Shown piece after piece: positions 1 to 8,036 of a DNA stretch of 33,761 nt. The stretch's first letter is position 1; each line of letters starts with the position of its first letter. Below the pieces are notes generated by a model. That model was given only the letters and a program-made list of their open reading frames with translations. It was not told the DNA's origin and did not search any database. The DNA lies in contig JAFLUK010000003.1 of assembly GCA_022508865.1 (NCBI GenBank), positions 1 to 33,761 on the forward strand. Direction: 5' to 3'. Source of the stretch: Oscillospiraceae bacterium (GTDB lineage: Bacteria; Bacillota; Clostridia; Oscillospirales; Acutalibacteraceae). A program made the position numbers and the translations under genes.

Positions 1-20
1 GCCCTTTTATGTTGGAAGCA

Positions 21-1301
21 TTATGTTGCTTTGAACCACAGATTTTGTTGTCCGTGGGAATCTACATTAGCATTTATTTTGTACCATATATGCTTGTTAT
101 CGCTTTCTATGTAGTAATCCAGCACCTTATCCAGTGAAATATCTGAATTAACAGTTGCGGCAGTTTGGGAATATTTGCTGTGCTGTGGTTTCAGCTCTGT
201 TCCTGATTTTATCAAAACGCTCTCTGTTCCGTTAATGTGGCTTTCACATTTGTTATAAGTATCCAAAATATTCCGTGATACCCTTTCAACATCTACATAA
301 TATTCGGTAAAGCTCTTTGCCGTCACCTGAAAATAATAGGTTTTTCCCCTTTCAAGATAACAAATAAAGTCGTTTTTGTTATTTCTGATAGAGGGACACT
401 CCTGTACCTCTCTGATTGCAGAATTAATCTTGAATTTTACCCCCTTGCCGTTATAAAGGGTAATTCTGTAATACCCTGCATTTTCAGCATCGAATGTAAG
501 TACTCCTCTTTTGTTGTCGGAGGCTGTTTTTGAATTGAATCGGTTGGTTCCCACATTCATAGGAATTCTTGTATACATATCATAGTGGGAGGTGCAGGGA
601 TTGTACTCAATGTTGTTCTCTATTGCATAGGTCTCGGTAGGTGAGCCGATTACACTGCTCAAGTAAAAATTCTCCCCCATATTATCAAAGGCTTTTTCTC
701 CTATTTTAAAAACAGAAGCTCCTATTATCATACTTTTTATGGATTTACAGCCCATGAAAGCATCTTCACCTATAATCTTAAGGTCGTCCGGAAAAGAGAC
801 GGCAGTAACATACTTACAATTTCGGAACATTCCCGTGGGGATTTTTTGGAGTCTTTTTGGCAGAACTGCCTTTTCTATTGCAGAATTTTCAAAAAGTGCT
901 TCGCCGCAGTCTGTATAGTCGGAGTTAAAAATTACTTCCTTTAAATTACTGCATTTTGCAAATGCCCTGCTGCCGATTTTTTTCAGGCTTTCGGGCAATG
1001 TCACTTTTTCGATGTTGTCATTTTCATAAAAAACTTTGCTGTCAATTTCTATAACAGGTTTTCCGTTTATGGTTTTGGGGATAACAAGGTTTTTGTCCTC
1101 GCCTGTATAGGAGGTTATTTTTACTCCGCTGCCTGAAAGTTCCGTTTCCATACCACTTGGCGACATATCAACCACACCTGTGTAGTACAGAATAATACAG
1201 AATATAAAAACAAAAAGCAGTGCAAAAAAACTGCCGATAATAACCCTTGTTATACTTATTCTATTTTGTCCTTTGTTTTTTACATCTTTAATATCAGCCA
1301 A
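21..1301 (-). CDS. Membrane-anchored BspA-type leucine-rich-repeat protein
   Basis: A 426-residue protein with a short basic cytoplasmic N-terminus, one hydrophobic segment at about residues 18-42, and an extracellular body. Residues about 55-230 hold BspA/Treponema-type LRR (LRR_5) repeats, recognisable by recurring 'IG..AF..C..L..' units such as KKIGSRAFAKCSNLKEV and KIIGEDAFMGCKSIK. The remaining roughly 190 residues lack clear LRR units and look like a beta-rich extracellular domain. Family members are surface-displayed and usually implicated in adhesion or ligand binding; no ligand can be read here. The start is a TTG, chosen because an AGGAG ribosome binding site lies about 9 bases upstream and the next Met codons fall beyond the membrane segment. 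It is transcribed divergently from the AEC permease gene. The class is clear; the function is not. Confidence 0.8.
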   Translation of the reverse strand: MADIKDVKNKGQNRISITRVIIGSFFALLFVFIFCIILYYTGVVDMSPSGMETELSGSGVKITSYTGEDKNLVIPKTINGKPVIEIDSKVFYENDNIEKVTLPESLKKIGSRAFAKCSNLKEVIFNSDYTDCGEALFENSAIEKAVLPKRLQKIPTGMFRNCKYVTAVSFPDDLKIIGEDAFMGCKSIKSMIIGASVFKIGEKAFDNMGENFYLSSVIGSPTETYAIENNIEYNPCTSHYDMYTRIPMNVGTNRFNSKTASDNKRGVLTFDAENAGYYRITLYNGKGVKFKINSAIREVQECPSIRNNKNDFICYLERGKTYYFQVTAKSFTEYYVDVERVSRNILDTYNKCESHINGTESVLIKSGTELKPQHSKYSQTAATVNSDISLDKVLDYYIESDNKHIWYKINANVDSHGQQNLWFKAT

Positions 1302-1329
1302 AAAACTAACTCCTAATCCTTTTTAAATT

Positions 1330-1358
1330 ATTTTAGCATTGAAATACTTTCAGGTCAA
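1330..1358 (-). promoter_or_regulatory. Promoter of the LRR gene (divergent)
   Basis: On the minus strand, TTGACC (1358-1353), a 17-base spacer and TAAAAT (1335-1330) make a sigma-A-type promoter about 30 bases upstream of the LRR start codon. Its -35 box forms the left half of the palindrome GGTCAATATTGACC, whose right half is the -35 of the rightward promoter. Confidence 0.5.
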
Positions 1359-1360
1359 TA

Positions 1361-1390
1361 TTGACCGATAGTTTTTGAATAGTGTATACT
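1361..1390 (+). promoter_or_regulatory. Promoter of the AEC permease gene (divergent)
   Basis: TTGACC (1361-1366), an 18-base spacer and TATACT (1385-1390), about 50 bases before the ATG at 1442. The -35 is the right half of a perfect 14-bp palindrome (1353-1366) shared with the leftward promoter, so the two polymerase sites start almost back to back and probably compete or are co-regulated. Confidence 0.5.
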
Positions 1391-1441
1391 ATAAATACAA
1401 TAATAAATAGGTAATTACATTTACTTTTAGAGGAGTATTTT

Positions 1442-2383
1442 ATGTTTATTACCACACTTAATCAACTGTTTGTTCTAATGGGTTTTTTACTGACAGGTTT
1501 TATTCTGAAAAAGGGAAAACTGCTCCCGGACAATACTGCCACCGTAATTTCCCGGTTGCTGAACTTTGTGCTTATGCCAGCCACTATAATCAACACATTT
1601 ATGGATAAGTTTACAGTGAATAATTTTATAAACAAATGGCATTTAATGCTGTACTCCTCGGTAATTCTTATTGGATGTATTATAGTTGCCTTAATACTTG
1701 GTATATTTTTTGACAGAGATAAATATGTGCAGAGAATTTACCGCTATTCTTTTACTGTGGGCAACTTTGCATTTTTGGGTATTGCCTTTGTTGAGGGGCT
1801 TGCTCCGGACATTCTTTTTGACTATCTTCTTTTTATCCTGCCAATGAATTTGTACACCTTTTCGTTAGGTGTTGCCTGGCTTATCCCTACAGATAACAGT
1901 GGCAAAAAAGGTTTTTCTTTAAAATGTCTTTTGAACCCCATCTGCATATCGCTGGTAATCGGCGGAGTAATGGGTCTTACCAATGTGATGAGCTTTATTC
2001 CGTCAATCTTTAATTTTCTTACACAGGTGATTCAGGGTACAGCAAAGACCATGGCGCCAATGGCTATGATTTTGACAGGCTTTGTTATAGGCAGCCGCCC
2101 AATAGTGAGCCAGCTGAAAAACTACAAGGTGTATATTTGTGCTGTAATCAGACTTATTATTATGCCTGTTGTCATAATGCTTATATTAAATGCTGTTAAT
2201 GCAGACGACGAAATTCTCAAGGTTGCATTATGCGCAAACGCAATGCCTTTAGGACTTAACACCGTTGTTATTCCCTCTGCCTATGGCAGGAATCCTGAAC
2301 TTGGGGGCAGTCTGGCACTTGTAAGCCTGCTTGTATCTTTAGTAACAATACCAATTTTGTTTGGTATATTTTTCCCGACATAA
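1442..2383 (+). CDS. AEC-family (auxin efflux carrier-like) transporter
   Basis: A 313-residue, very hydrophobic protein with about ten predicted membrane segments and the two-half layout of the AEC/malonate-efflux permease family (Mem_trans). Family-typical features are the N-terminal 'GFLLTGFILKKGKLLPD' region, the 'LLNFVLMPATIINTF' segment, and a second half rich in Gly/Pro around 'TAKTMAPMAMILTGFVIG'. In bacteria these proteins are mostly uncharacterised; some export organic acids such as malonate or malate. The substrate cannot be read here. A strong GAGGAG ribosome binding site precedes the ATG. The gene converges with the LOG-family gene, leaving only seven bases between stop codons and no terminator hairpin. 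A second, distant AEC paralogue lies at 12541-13470. Confidence 0.85.
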   Translation: MFITTLNQLFVLMGFLLTGFILKKGKLLPDNTATVISRLLNFVLMPATIINTFMDKFTVNNFINKWHLMLYSSVILIGCIIVALILGIFFDRDKYVQRIYRYSFTVGNFAFLGIAFVEGLAPDILFDYLLFILPMNLYTFSLGVAWLIPTDNSGKKGFSLKCLLNPICISLVIGGVMGLTNVMSFIPSIFNFLTQVIQGTAKTMAPMAMILTGFVIGSRPIVSQLKNYKVYICAVIRLIIMPVVIMLILNAVNADDEILKVALCANAMPLGLNTVVIPSAYGRNPELGGSLALVSLLVSLVTIPILFGIFFPT

Positions 2384-2390
2384 TACGCAA

Positions 2391-2972
2391 TTAATTCTTT
2401 TTCAACTGAACAAGATTCCAGTCGCAACCCTTATCATTTTCTATAAAGTCAATGAGGCTGTCGGCATCGTCAAAATATCGGTACAAATCACTGCATTTTT
2501 CTCTCACAAAACCTTCTTTAACAGAGTTAAGCATCATTTTTTCCATATGGTCATAGTAGCCGTTGATGTTATATATTGCTATTGGCTTGTTGTGTCTGCC
2601 AAGTTGTTTCAGAGTGACTATCTCAAAAAATTCTTCAAAAGTACCAATACCTCCGGGAACTATCACAAAGGCATCTGCCATATCCTCCATAATAGCCTTT
2701 CTTTCTCTCATGGTTTCGGTGGTAATCATTTTTGTACATTCTTCATACAGACCTTCAATTTTATCATCTAAAAAGAATGTTGGCACAACACCGTAAATTT
2801 CACTGTTGCTTTCTTTAAAACCTCTGGCTACAGCTCCCATAAGACCTTCTCCACCGGCGCCAAATACAAGGGTGTGGCCTTTTTCTCCAAACTTCTTTCC
2901 CAACAGACAGGTTAAATCTATATAGCTTTTGTCAATTTTATCACTGGCTGCGCCAAATACGCATACTTTCAT
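2391..2972 (-). CDS. LOG-family nucleotide 5'-monophosphate phosphoribohydrolase (TIGR00730 type)
   Basis: 193 residues with the Rossmann-like fold of the LOG ('lysine decarboxylase-like') family. Diagnostic motifs are GAGGEGLMG (residues 38-46), the MRERK stretch (88-92) and PGGIGTFEE (106-114), which bind the ribose-phosphate and carry the catalytic Arg and Glu. Family members cleave the N-glycosidic bond of nucleoside 5'-monophosphates, releasing base and ribose 5-phosphate. In plants and some bacteria this activates cytokinins; in most bacteria it is probably nucleotide salvage or housekeeping. The older label 'lysine decarboxylase' is misleading. An ATG start with GAGGT upstream fits. 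It is monocistronic and convergent with the AEC permease. Confidence 0.88.
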   Translation of the reverse strand: MKVCVFGAASDKIDKSYIDLTCLLGKKFGEKGHTLVFGAGGEGLMGAVARGFKESNSEIYGVVPTFFLDDKIEGLYEECTKMITTETMRERKAIMEDMADAFVIVPGGIGTFEEFFEIVTLKQLGRHNKPIAIYNINGYYDHMEKMMLNSVKEGFVREKCSDLYRYFDDADSLIDFIENDKGCDWNLVQLKKN

Positions 2973-3008
2973 ATCAATACCTCGATTTGTTTAAACAGTT
3001 TACTATAT

Positions 3009-3037
3009 ATTATATTATGTATTTTACCGGTTGTAAA
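3009..3037 (-). promoter_or_regulatory. Candidate promoter of the LOG-family gene
   Basis: Minus-strand TTTACA (3037-3032), a 17-base spacer and TATAAT (3014-3009), about 37 bases before the start codon at 2972. The region is very AT-rich, so chance matches are likely. Confidence 0.4.
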
Positions 3038-3085
3038 TTATAATATTATAAAAATCTCTTTCAATTCTTATTTAGGGGGAAAAAT

Positions 3086-3688
3086 ATGTCCTACATATGC
3101 CTGATAGGTAACAAAAACGGAATATTAGCTGCTTCGGATACAAGGGAAACTTTTGACGGTTATAACCACCGTGACAACAGACAAAAGGTATTCAAATGCA
3201 AAAAGCAAAATCTTGTGTGGGCTTGTTGCGGTCTTACTATGCTGGAGGGCAAGGACTATCTGCGCCTTGTGGAGTTTATAATGAGAGATACCAAAACAAC
3301 TCTTGACCAAAAGTTGGACTATATCTACAGAAGTATAAAAAAGGCAACAACAGAGGGCTTTAACCGCCTTGGCAGCGGCAGTGCAATGGATATTCTCATA
3401 GGTCATATGGGTAAACGTACTATGATGATAAGAATGAATATTTCAGTAGGAAATATTCAAACAAATACCTTTTTTGCGCCCCTTGCTCTGCAGGGAGGAA
3501 GCGGAAAACTTCACTTGCCAAAAATGAAGCTTGATGAATACAATGAGCTTACATATGAGGAACTGAAAAAATATGCGTATAAAAGGGTTGAAAATGTCAT
3601 ACAAAAAGAAATAGAGCTTTGTGCAAAGACCCCACAAATGGTACAGACAATCGGCGGACACGTTACTATTGAAGGTCTGAAAAAATAA
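3086..3688 (+). CDS. Uncharacterised protein with proteasome/HslV-like N-terminal pattern
   Basis: 200 residues, no signal peptide or membrane segment. The N-terminal strand-turn-strand pattern (residues 1-25, 'ICLIGNKNGILAASDTRET') followed by 'RQKVFKCKKQNLVWACCG' resembles the beginning of Ntn-hydrolase proteasome-beta/HslV proteins ('..GIVLAADSR.. KI..I......G'). The protein begins Met-Ser-Tyr, so it lacks the catalytic N-terminal Thr unless processed. Thus it may be an inactive or structural relative, or only coincidentally similar. The middle contains 'GSGSAMDILIGHMG', and the C-terminus ends in 'IGGHVTIEGLKK', which could be a final strand. An AGGGGG ribosome binding site supports the start. 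No partner gene adjoins it. The CDS is well supported; the fold assignment is tentative. Confidence 0.7.
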   Translation: MSYICLIGNKNGILAASDTRETFDGYNHRDNRQKVFKCKKQNLVWACCGLTMLEGKDYLRLVEFIMRDTKTTLDQKLDYIYRSIKKATTEGFNRLGSGSAMDILIGHMGKRTMMIRMNISVGNIQTNTFFAPLALQGGSGKLHLPKMKLDEYNELTYEELKKYAYKRVENVIQKEIELCAKTPQMVQTIGGHVTIEGLKK

Positions 3689-4119
3689 ACAGTTGTTAAG
3701 TTAATTTGAAAATATTTCCAAATTTAAATACAAAAAACGGAAAATTGTTAAAAACTGTTATATATACATTTTTGCAATAAATATTGAAATTAGAGTAACT
3801 TTGTGATAATCTTACGATGTTACAGAGTAATTGAAATAAGCTCATTGCCATATTTAAACAGGGGATAAGATTATGGCAGAGTGCAGGAGAAATTCTTTGT
3901 AAATAATATTAAAATACAGTTAGTTGCCGGCAAAAATCCTTTCTGCAAAATTGTCGCCGAAAATATTATTAGTGCTATTTCCATAAAAATTTACAGATTT
4001 TATTATGGAATATGATAATAGTATATTTAAAGATGTTCTGTTATAATATATATGGGTTATTTTAGAGTATGGATTTCTGTACTCTAATTTGAAATTGAAC
4101 AAAGAAGAAGGGATTTTTT
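3689..4119. other. 431-base AT-rich gene-free stretch upstream of the pullulanase
   Basis: No convincing coding region, known riboswitch or strong terminator hairpin was found here. It holds the likely promoter of the pullulanase (-10 TATAAT at 4042-4047) and an inverted repeat at 4062-4087. A nine-codon ORF at about 3874-3903 has an AGGGG upstream but is too short to call. Confidence 0.5.
4062..4087. promoter_or_regulatory. Inverted repeat in the pullulanase 5' leader
   Basis: Perfect 8-bp arms TTAGAGTA (4062-4069) and TACTCTAA (4080-4087) with a 10-base spacer. They lie about 15 bases downstream of the TATAAT at 4042-4047, just past the expected transcription start, and 33 bases before the GTG start. 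The position fits a repressor operator, possibly LacI- or MalR-like control by sugars, or an mRNA hairpin. The regulator is not in this window. Confidence 0.4.
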
Positions 4120-7100
4120 GTGAGAAGATATTTAAAACCGTTGTCACTTGTTATGGCGTTGACGCTTCTTGTTAATATACTGACATTTTCAGTATTTTCG
4201 GCAACTAAGAATGATAATTCAAGTGGGGCTGATATTGACGTGGAAGCATCAAAAGTATCATACACAAATGCAACAAGCAACTATAAGACATACAGCGGCT
4301 CAGATCTTGGTGCAAACTATACACCTGCAGCTACAACCTTTAAGGTTTGGGCTCCATCTGCATCAACTGTAAAACTGAACCTTTACAAAACAGGTTCGGA
4401 TTCAGAGTCGGGTGCAGGCAAAATAGGTACATATGATATGACGCTGGACAGTTCAACAGGTGTATGGTCTGTTGTTCAAAACGGTGACCTGAAAAATGTA
4501 TACTATACATATAGTGTTACAGTAAGCGGAAAAACCAAGGAAACACAGGACGTATATTCAAAAGCTACCGGTGTTAACGGTGCACGCTCAATGGTTATTG
4601 ATATGGCATCTACCAATCCTGATGGCTGGACAAATGACAAGCATGTTTTGTTTGACAGCGCAGCAAAGGCAGCTGTTTGGGAAGTTTCTATCCGTGACTT
4701 TACAATAGACGCTTCCTCGGGTGTAGATGCTGACAAGCGCGGTAAATTTTTGGGCTTTGCACAGCGTGGCACAACACTTAACGGTGCAGGCAATGTAAAA
4801 ACAGGTATTGACTACCTTGTAGAAAATAAGATTAACTGCGTGCAGATTATGCCAATGTACGACTTTGGTTCAGTTGACGAAACAAAGGGTGGTCAGAACT
4901 GGGGTTATGACCCTGTAAACTACAATGTTCCCGACGGCTCATTCTCATCTGACCCTTACCATGGCGATGTAAGAGTTAAAGAACTTAAGACTATGATTAA
5001 GGCTCTTCACGATGCAGGTATTTCTGTAATTATGGACGTAGTTTATAATCATATGTACAGTGCAGATGATTCCTGCTTTGAAAAGACTGTTCCGGGATAT
5101 TATTTCCGTATGGACGGCTCAACATATCTTAACGGTTCAGACTGCGGTAACGTTACAGCTTCCGATAAGACAATGTACAGAAAGTTTATGATTGATTCAA
5201 CCAGATATTGGGCAGAGGAATATCACATTGACGGTTTCCGTTTTGACCTTATGGGTTGTCACGATATTACTACAATGAATCAGATTCGTTCAGAACTTGA
5301 TAAAATTGACCAGAGAATTATCATGCATGGTGAGCCTTGGCCTGCATTCAGCGGCTGGAGCGGACACAATGGTATTAGTATGACAAATGCCTGTGTTACA
5401 GACCAGTCAAGCAAGGTTAACGCCAGAATCGGTATGTTTAACGATAATTTCAGAGATGCTCTTAAGGGCTCTACAGATAAGGAAGATAAGGGATATATTC
5501 AGGGCGTTACAACAAATGAAGCTGCCATTAAAGCAGGTGTTTGCGGCGGTGTTTCTACAACATTCGGCAAGAGATATCAAGCTCCTTCACAGGCTGTTTC
5601 CTACAACTCTGCTCACGATAACCTTACACTTTGGGATAAGATTGTAAAATCAATGGGCAGCACAGACTACGATGGCACAAACGCTACTTATCTTGCAATT
5701 AATAAGCTTTCTGCGGCTCTGATTTTCACCTCCCAGGGTAAGGCATTTACACAGGCAGGTGAAGAGTTTGCCAGAACTAAACACGGCGACCACAACTCCT
5801 ACAAATCAGGAGATACAGTTAACAAGTTTGACTGGTCACGTGTTGTTAAGTATAAAAATCTTGTAGATTACTACAAGGGTCTGAGAACTATCAGACAGGT
5901 TTACAGCCCATTTACAGATGGAACAATGACGTCTGCAAATACAATGTATGTAAGCTATCCAAGCCCTACAGGTGTAATTGCTTTTACAATTCAGAACAAG
6001 ACTGCAAACGCTTCCAAGGAATGGGGAACAGTGGCTGTTATTACCAATGTTACATCATCACAGCAGTCAGTAACACTCCAGTCTACAGGCACAGTACCTA
6101 CATCATGGGCAACTATTGTTAACGGAACAAGTGCAGGACTTAAGAATCTGGGTACAGTATCAGGTAAAACAATTACTGTTCCTGCCAGAACAGCTATGGT
6201 TCTTGTTGATAAGGCTTCCTTTGATGCAAGGAATATTGAAGATGATACAACTCCGACAACTCCACAGAAGAGCACAGTAACTTGGAACACAACTAAAATC
6301 AAGGGCTTTAAAGATGGCACAACAACAGAGGAATATACAAGCTCTGCAGGTATGATTACCAAGGTTGTTCAGCCTGAAGACGGCTATAAAATTGCATATG
6401 CTCAGGTTATCAATAACGGTACCGATATTACATCAACTGCTTTTAACAGCAGCACAAATACCATTAACTTTATGAGAAACGGAAACGCTACCATAACACT
6501 GGTTGCTGTTGCAGGCGGTGAAAAGCATCTTTACGGCGACGTGGACAGTAACGATGTTGTTGATGTAAGAGATGCAACAGCAGTGCAAAAGGCAACTGCA
6601 GGAATTATTAATCTGGATGAGATTCAGGAAAAGGCAGCCGACGTTAACGGTGACAAGATTATGGATGTAAGAGATGCAACGCTTATTCAGAAAAAGTGTG
6701 CAAGCATCGTTACGGAGTTCCCTGTTGGCGAGTCTTTTGATACAGGCGGCGGAGATTTCACATTCCCGACACAGCCGTCAAGCAGTTCAAGCGTAACTTC
6801 ATCAACATCAGCTACAACACCATCCAGCTCTACAGAAGGCGGCACAGTCAGCTTTAGCTCAACGATTGACCAAGGCGACGAAAGATGGGCAGCATATATG
6901 TGGAATGATGCAGGAGATATGTGGTGGGCTGACGTTGTTGGCGGCACAGTACAAGTACCAAGCGGTGCAACAAGCATTATCTTTGTACGTATGAGAGGTA
7001 CATCAACTGAAAATGCTTGGGATCCGGAAGGAGTAACAGACGACGAAAAGAATGTGTGGAATCAAACAGACGATTTGCCACTGATAATCGGAGCAAAATA

Positions 7101-7158
7101 TCAGGTAACAGGCTGGGGAAGCGGCTGGGGAGCACTTCTTGACTGTACTTATGGTTAA
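4120..7158 (+). CDS. Secreted type I pullulanase (GH13) with dockerin and C-terminal Trp-rich module
   Basis: 1012 residues. A signal peptide (about 1-28) is followed by a CBM48-like N-terminal domain ('TTFKVWAPSASTVKLNLY', about 70-85) and a GH13 catalytic domain. That domain carries the pullulanase signature NWGYDP (about 259-264), DVVYNH (about 306-311), FRFD with the nucleophile Asp (about 374-377), GEPW with the acid/base Glu (about 404) and SAHDN with the third Asp (about 497-501). It cleaves alpha-1,6 branch points in starch and pullulan. Residues about 805-865 form a type I dockerin: two Ca-binding loops, each followed by DVRDAT, with a 17-base DNA direct repeat (6562-6578 and 6664-6680). 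After a Ser/Thr linker, the last ~105 residues are Trp-rich and likely bind starch (CBM26-like is a guess). Residues about 710-800 are an unidentified beta-rich module. The start is GTG with a GAAGGGA site. A dockerin implies docking on a cohesin scaffold, as in the R. bromii amylosome. Confidence 0.93.
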   Translation: MRRYLKPLSLVMALTLLVNILTFSVFSATKNDNSSGADIDVEASKVSYTNATSNYKTYSGSDLGANYTPAATTFKVWAPSASTVKLNLYKTGSDSESGAGKIGTYDMTLDSSTGVWSVVQNGDLKNVYYTYSVTVSGKTKETQDVYSKATGVNGARSMVIDMASTNPDGWTNDKHVLFDSAAKAAVWEVSIRDFTIDASSGVDADKRGKFLGFAQRGTTLNGAGNVKTGIDYLVENKINCVQIMPMYDFGSVDETKGGQNWGYDPVNYNVPDGSFSSDPYHGDVRVKELKTMIKALHDAGISVIMDVVYNHMYSADDSCFEKTVPGYYFRMDGSTYLNGSDCGNVTASDKTMYRKFMIDSTRYWAEEYHIDGFRFDLMGCHDITTMNQIRSELDKIDQRIIMHGEPWPAFSGWSGHNGISMTNACVTDQSSKVNARIGMFNDNFRDALKGSTDKEDKGYIQGVTTNEAAIKAGVCGGVSTTFGKRYQAPSQAVSYNSAHDNLTLWDKIVKSMGSTDYDGTNATYLAINKLSAALIFTSQGKAFTQAGEEFARTKHGDHNSYKSGDTVNKFDWSRVVKYKNLVDYYKGLRTIRQVYSPFTDGTMTSANTMYVSYPSPTGVIAFTIQNKTANASKEWGTVAVITNVTSSQQSVTLQSTGTVPTSWATIVNGTSAGLKNLGTVSGKTITVPARTAMVLVDKASFDARNIEDDTTPTTPQKSTVTWNTTKIKGFKDGTTTEEYTSSAGMITKVVQPEDGYKIAYAQVINNGTDITSTAFNSSTNTINFMRNGNATITLVAVAGGEKHLYGDVDSNDVVDVRDATAVQKATAGIINLDEIQEKAADVNGDKIMDVRDATLIQKKCASIVTEFPVGESFDTGGGDFTFPTQPSSSSSVTSSTSATTPSSSTEGGTVSFSSTIDQGDERWAAYMWNDAGDMWWADVVGGTVQVPSGATSIIFVRMRGTSTENAWDPEGVTDDEKNVWNQTDDLPLIIGAKYQVTGWGSGWGALLDCTYG

Positions 7159-7199
7159 TCCTTTTCGCAGTAATAAATAAAACAAGATAAAATCAAATT

Positions 7200-7230
7200 A
7201 GGGCTGTCACACTACAGATGTGACAGCCCT
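7200..7230 (+). terminator. Intrinsic terminator of the pullulanase gene
   Basis: Perfect 12-bp stem AGGGCTGTCACA (7200-7211) / TGTGACAGCCCT (7219-7230), 7-base loop, followed by GTTTATATAT. It lies between convergent genes and may also serve the sirtuin gene from the other side. Confidence 0.85.
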
Positions 7231-7257
7231 GTTTATATATGTAATAGATGAACAACA

Positions 7258-7980
7258 TTATACCTTAATTTGATTAAGTACCTCGCCAACTTTGCCGTGT
7301 ATTACCAAGCTTGCAATTTGGTCTGCGGAAGTCGGACTTAAGTTAATAAGCACCAAATTATTCCCTTTAAAATATCTGATAAATCCTGCGGCAGGGTACA
7401 CTGCAAGGCTTGTGCCTGCAATAATAAGCGTGTCTGCATTTGCAATGGCGTTAAGCGCGCCTGATACTGTGTTGTCGTCAAGCCCTTCCTCATACAGTAC
7501 AACATCAGGTTTGACTATATTGCCGCACTTTGTGCATATGGGTATACCGCTGCTGTTTTTTACAAATTCACCGTCATAAAAACTGTGGCATGAAGTGCAG
7601 TAATTTCTATGTATACTACCATGTAATTCATAAACATTTTTACTTCCTGCCTTTTGATGTAAGCCGTCAATATTTTGAGTTACAACGGCAGACAGCTTCC
7701 CTGCTTTTTCAAGCTCTGACAGCTTTAGATGAGCAGAATTTGGTTTTGCATTCAGGAGAATCATCTTGTCCTTGTAAAATTCATAGAATTCCTCTGTCTT
7801 GTTGCAGAAAAATGTATGGCTGATAATTTCTTCAGGAGGGTATTTGTACTTAATGTTGTACAACCCGTCAACAGAGCGAAAGTCGGGAATACCGCTTTCT
7901 GTGCTTACTCCTGCTCCGCCAAAGAACACTATACTTTTACTCTTGTCTATTATCTGTTGGAGTTTTTCAATTTCTGTCAT
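7258..7980 (-). CDS. cobB: NAD-dependent protein deacylase, sirtuin family
   Basis: 240 residues, the normal length for a bacterial class U/III sirtuin. It removes acetyl or related acyl groups from lysines using NAD+, giving nicotinamide and O-acyl-ADP-ribose. NAD-binding GAGVSTESGIPDFR is at residues 22-35, TQNIDGLH at 101-108, and the catalytic His is 120 in ELHGS. The structural zinc site is formed by Cys128, Cys131, Cys149 and Cys152, all present. GTSLAVYPA near the C-terminus completes the NAD pocket. It sits downstream of, and in the same direction as, lactate dehydrogenase, but a hairpin lies between them. In bacteria the usual targets are acetyl-CoA synthetase and other metabolic enzymes; the target here is unknown. 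Confidence 0.95.
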   Translation of the reverse strand: MTEIEKLQQIIDKSKSIVFFGGAGVSTESGIPDFRSVDGLYNIKYKYPPEEIISHTFFCNKTEEFYEFYKDKMILLNAKPNSAHLKLSELEKAGKLSAVVTQNIDGLHQKAGSKNVYELHGSIHRNYCTSCHSFYDGEFVKNSSGIPICTKCGNIVKPDVVLYEEGLDDNTVSGALNAIANADTLIIAGTSLAVYPAAGFIRYFKGNNLVLINLSPTSADQIASLVIHGKVGEVLNQIKV

Positions 7981-7999
7981 AATATCACCTATAGCAAAA

Positions 8000-8025
8000 G
8001 CAGCTTTCCTCTTTAGAAAAGCTGC
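8000..8025 (-). terminator. Terminator between ldh and the sirtuin gene
   Basis: Stem GCAGCTTT (8000-8007) / AAAGCTGC (8018-8025). On the minus strand it is followed by TTTTGC, giving a modest terminator for ldh. On the plus strand the tail is a better run of Ts, but no rightward gene ends here. Confidence 0.55.
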
Positions 8026-8036
8026 AGTTTTTTTAT

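Noticed and set aside
2361..2771. 136-codon plus-strand ORF over the LOG-family gene
   Set aside because: It runs antisense through the conserved PGGIGTFEE gene and overlaps the AEC stop.
3874..3903. Nine-codon ORF with AGGGG upstream in the pullulanase leader
   Set aside because: Too short to distinguish from chance, and no attenuator hairpin follows it closely.
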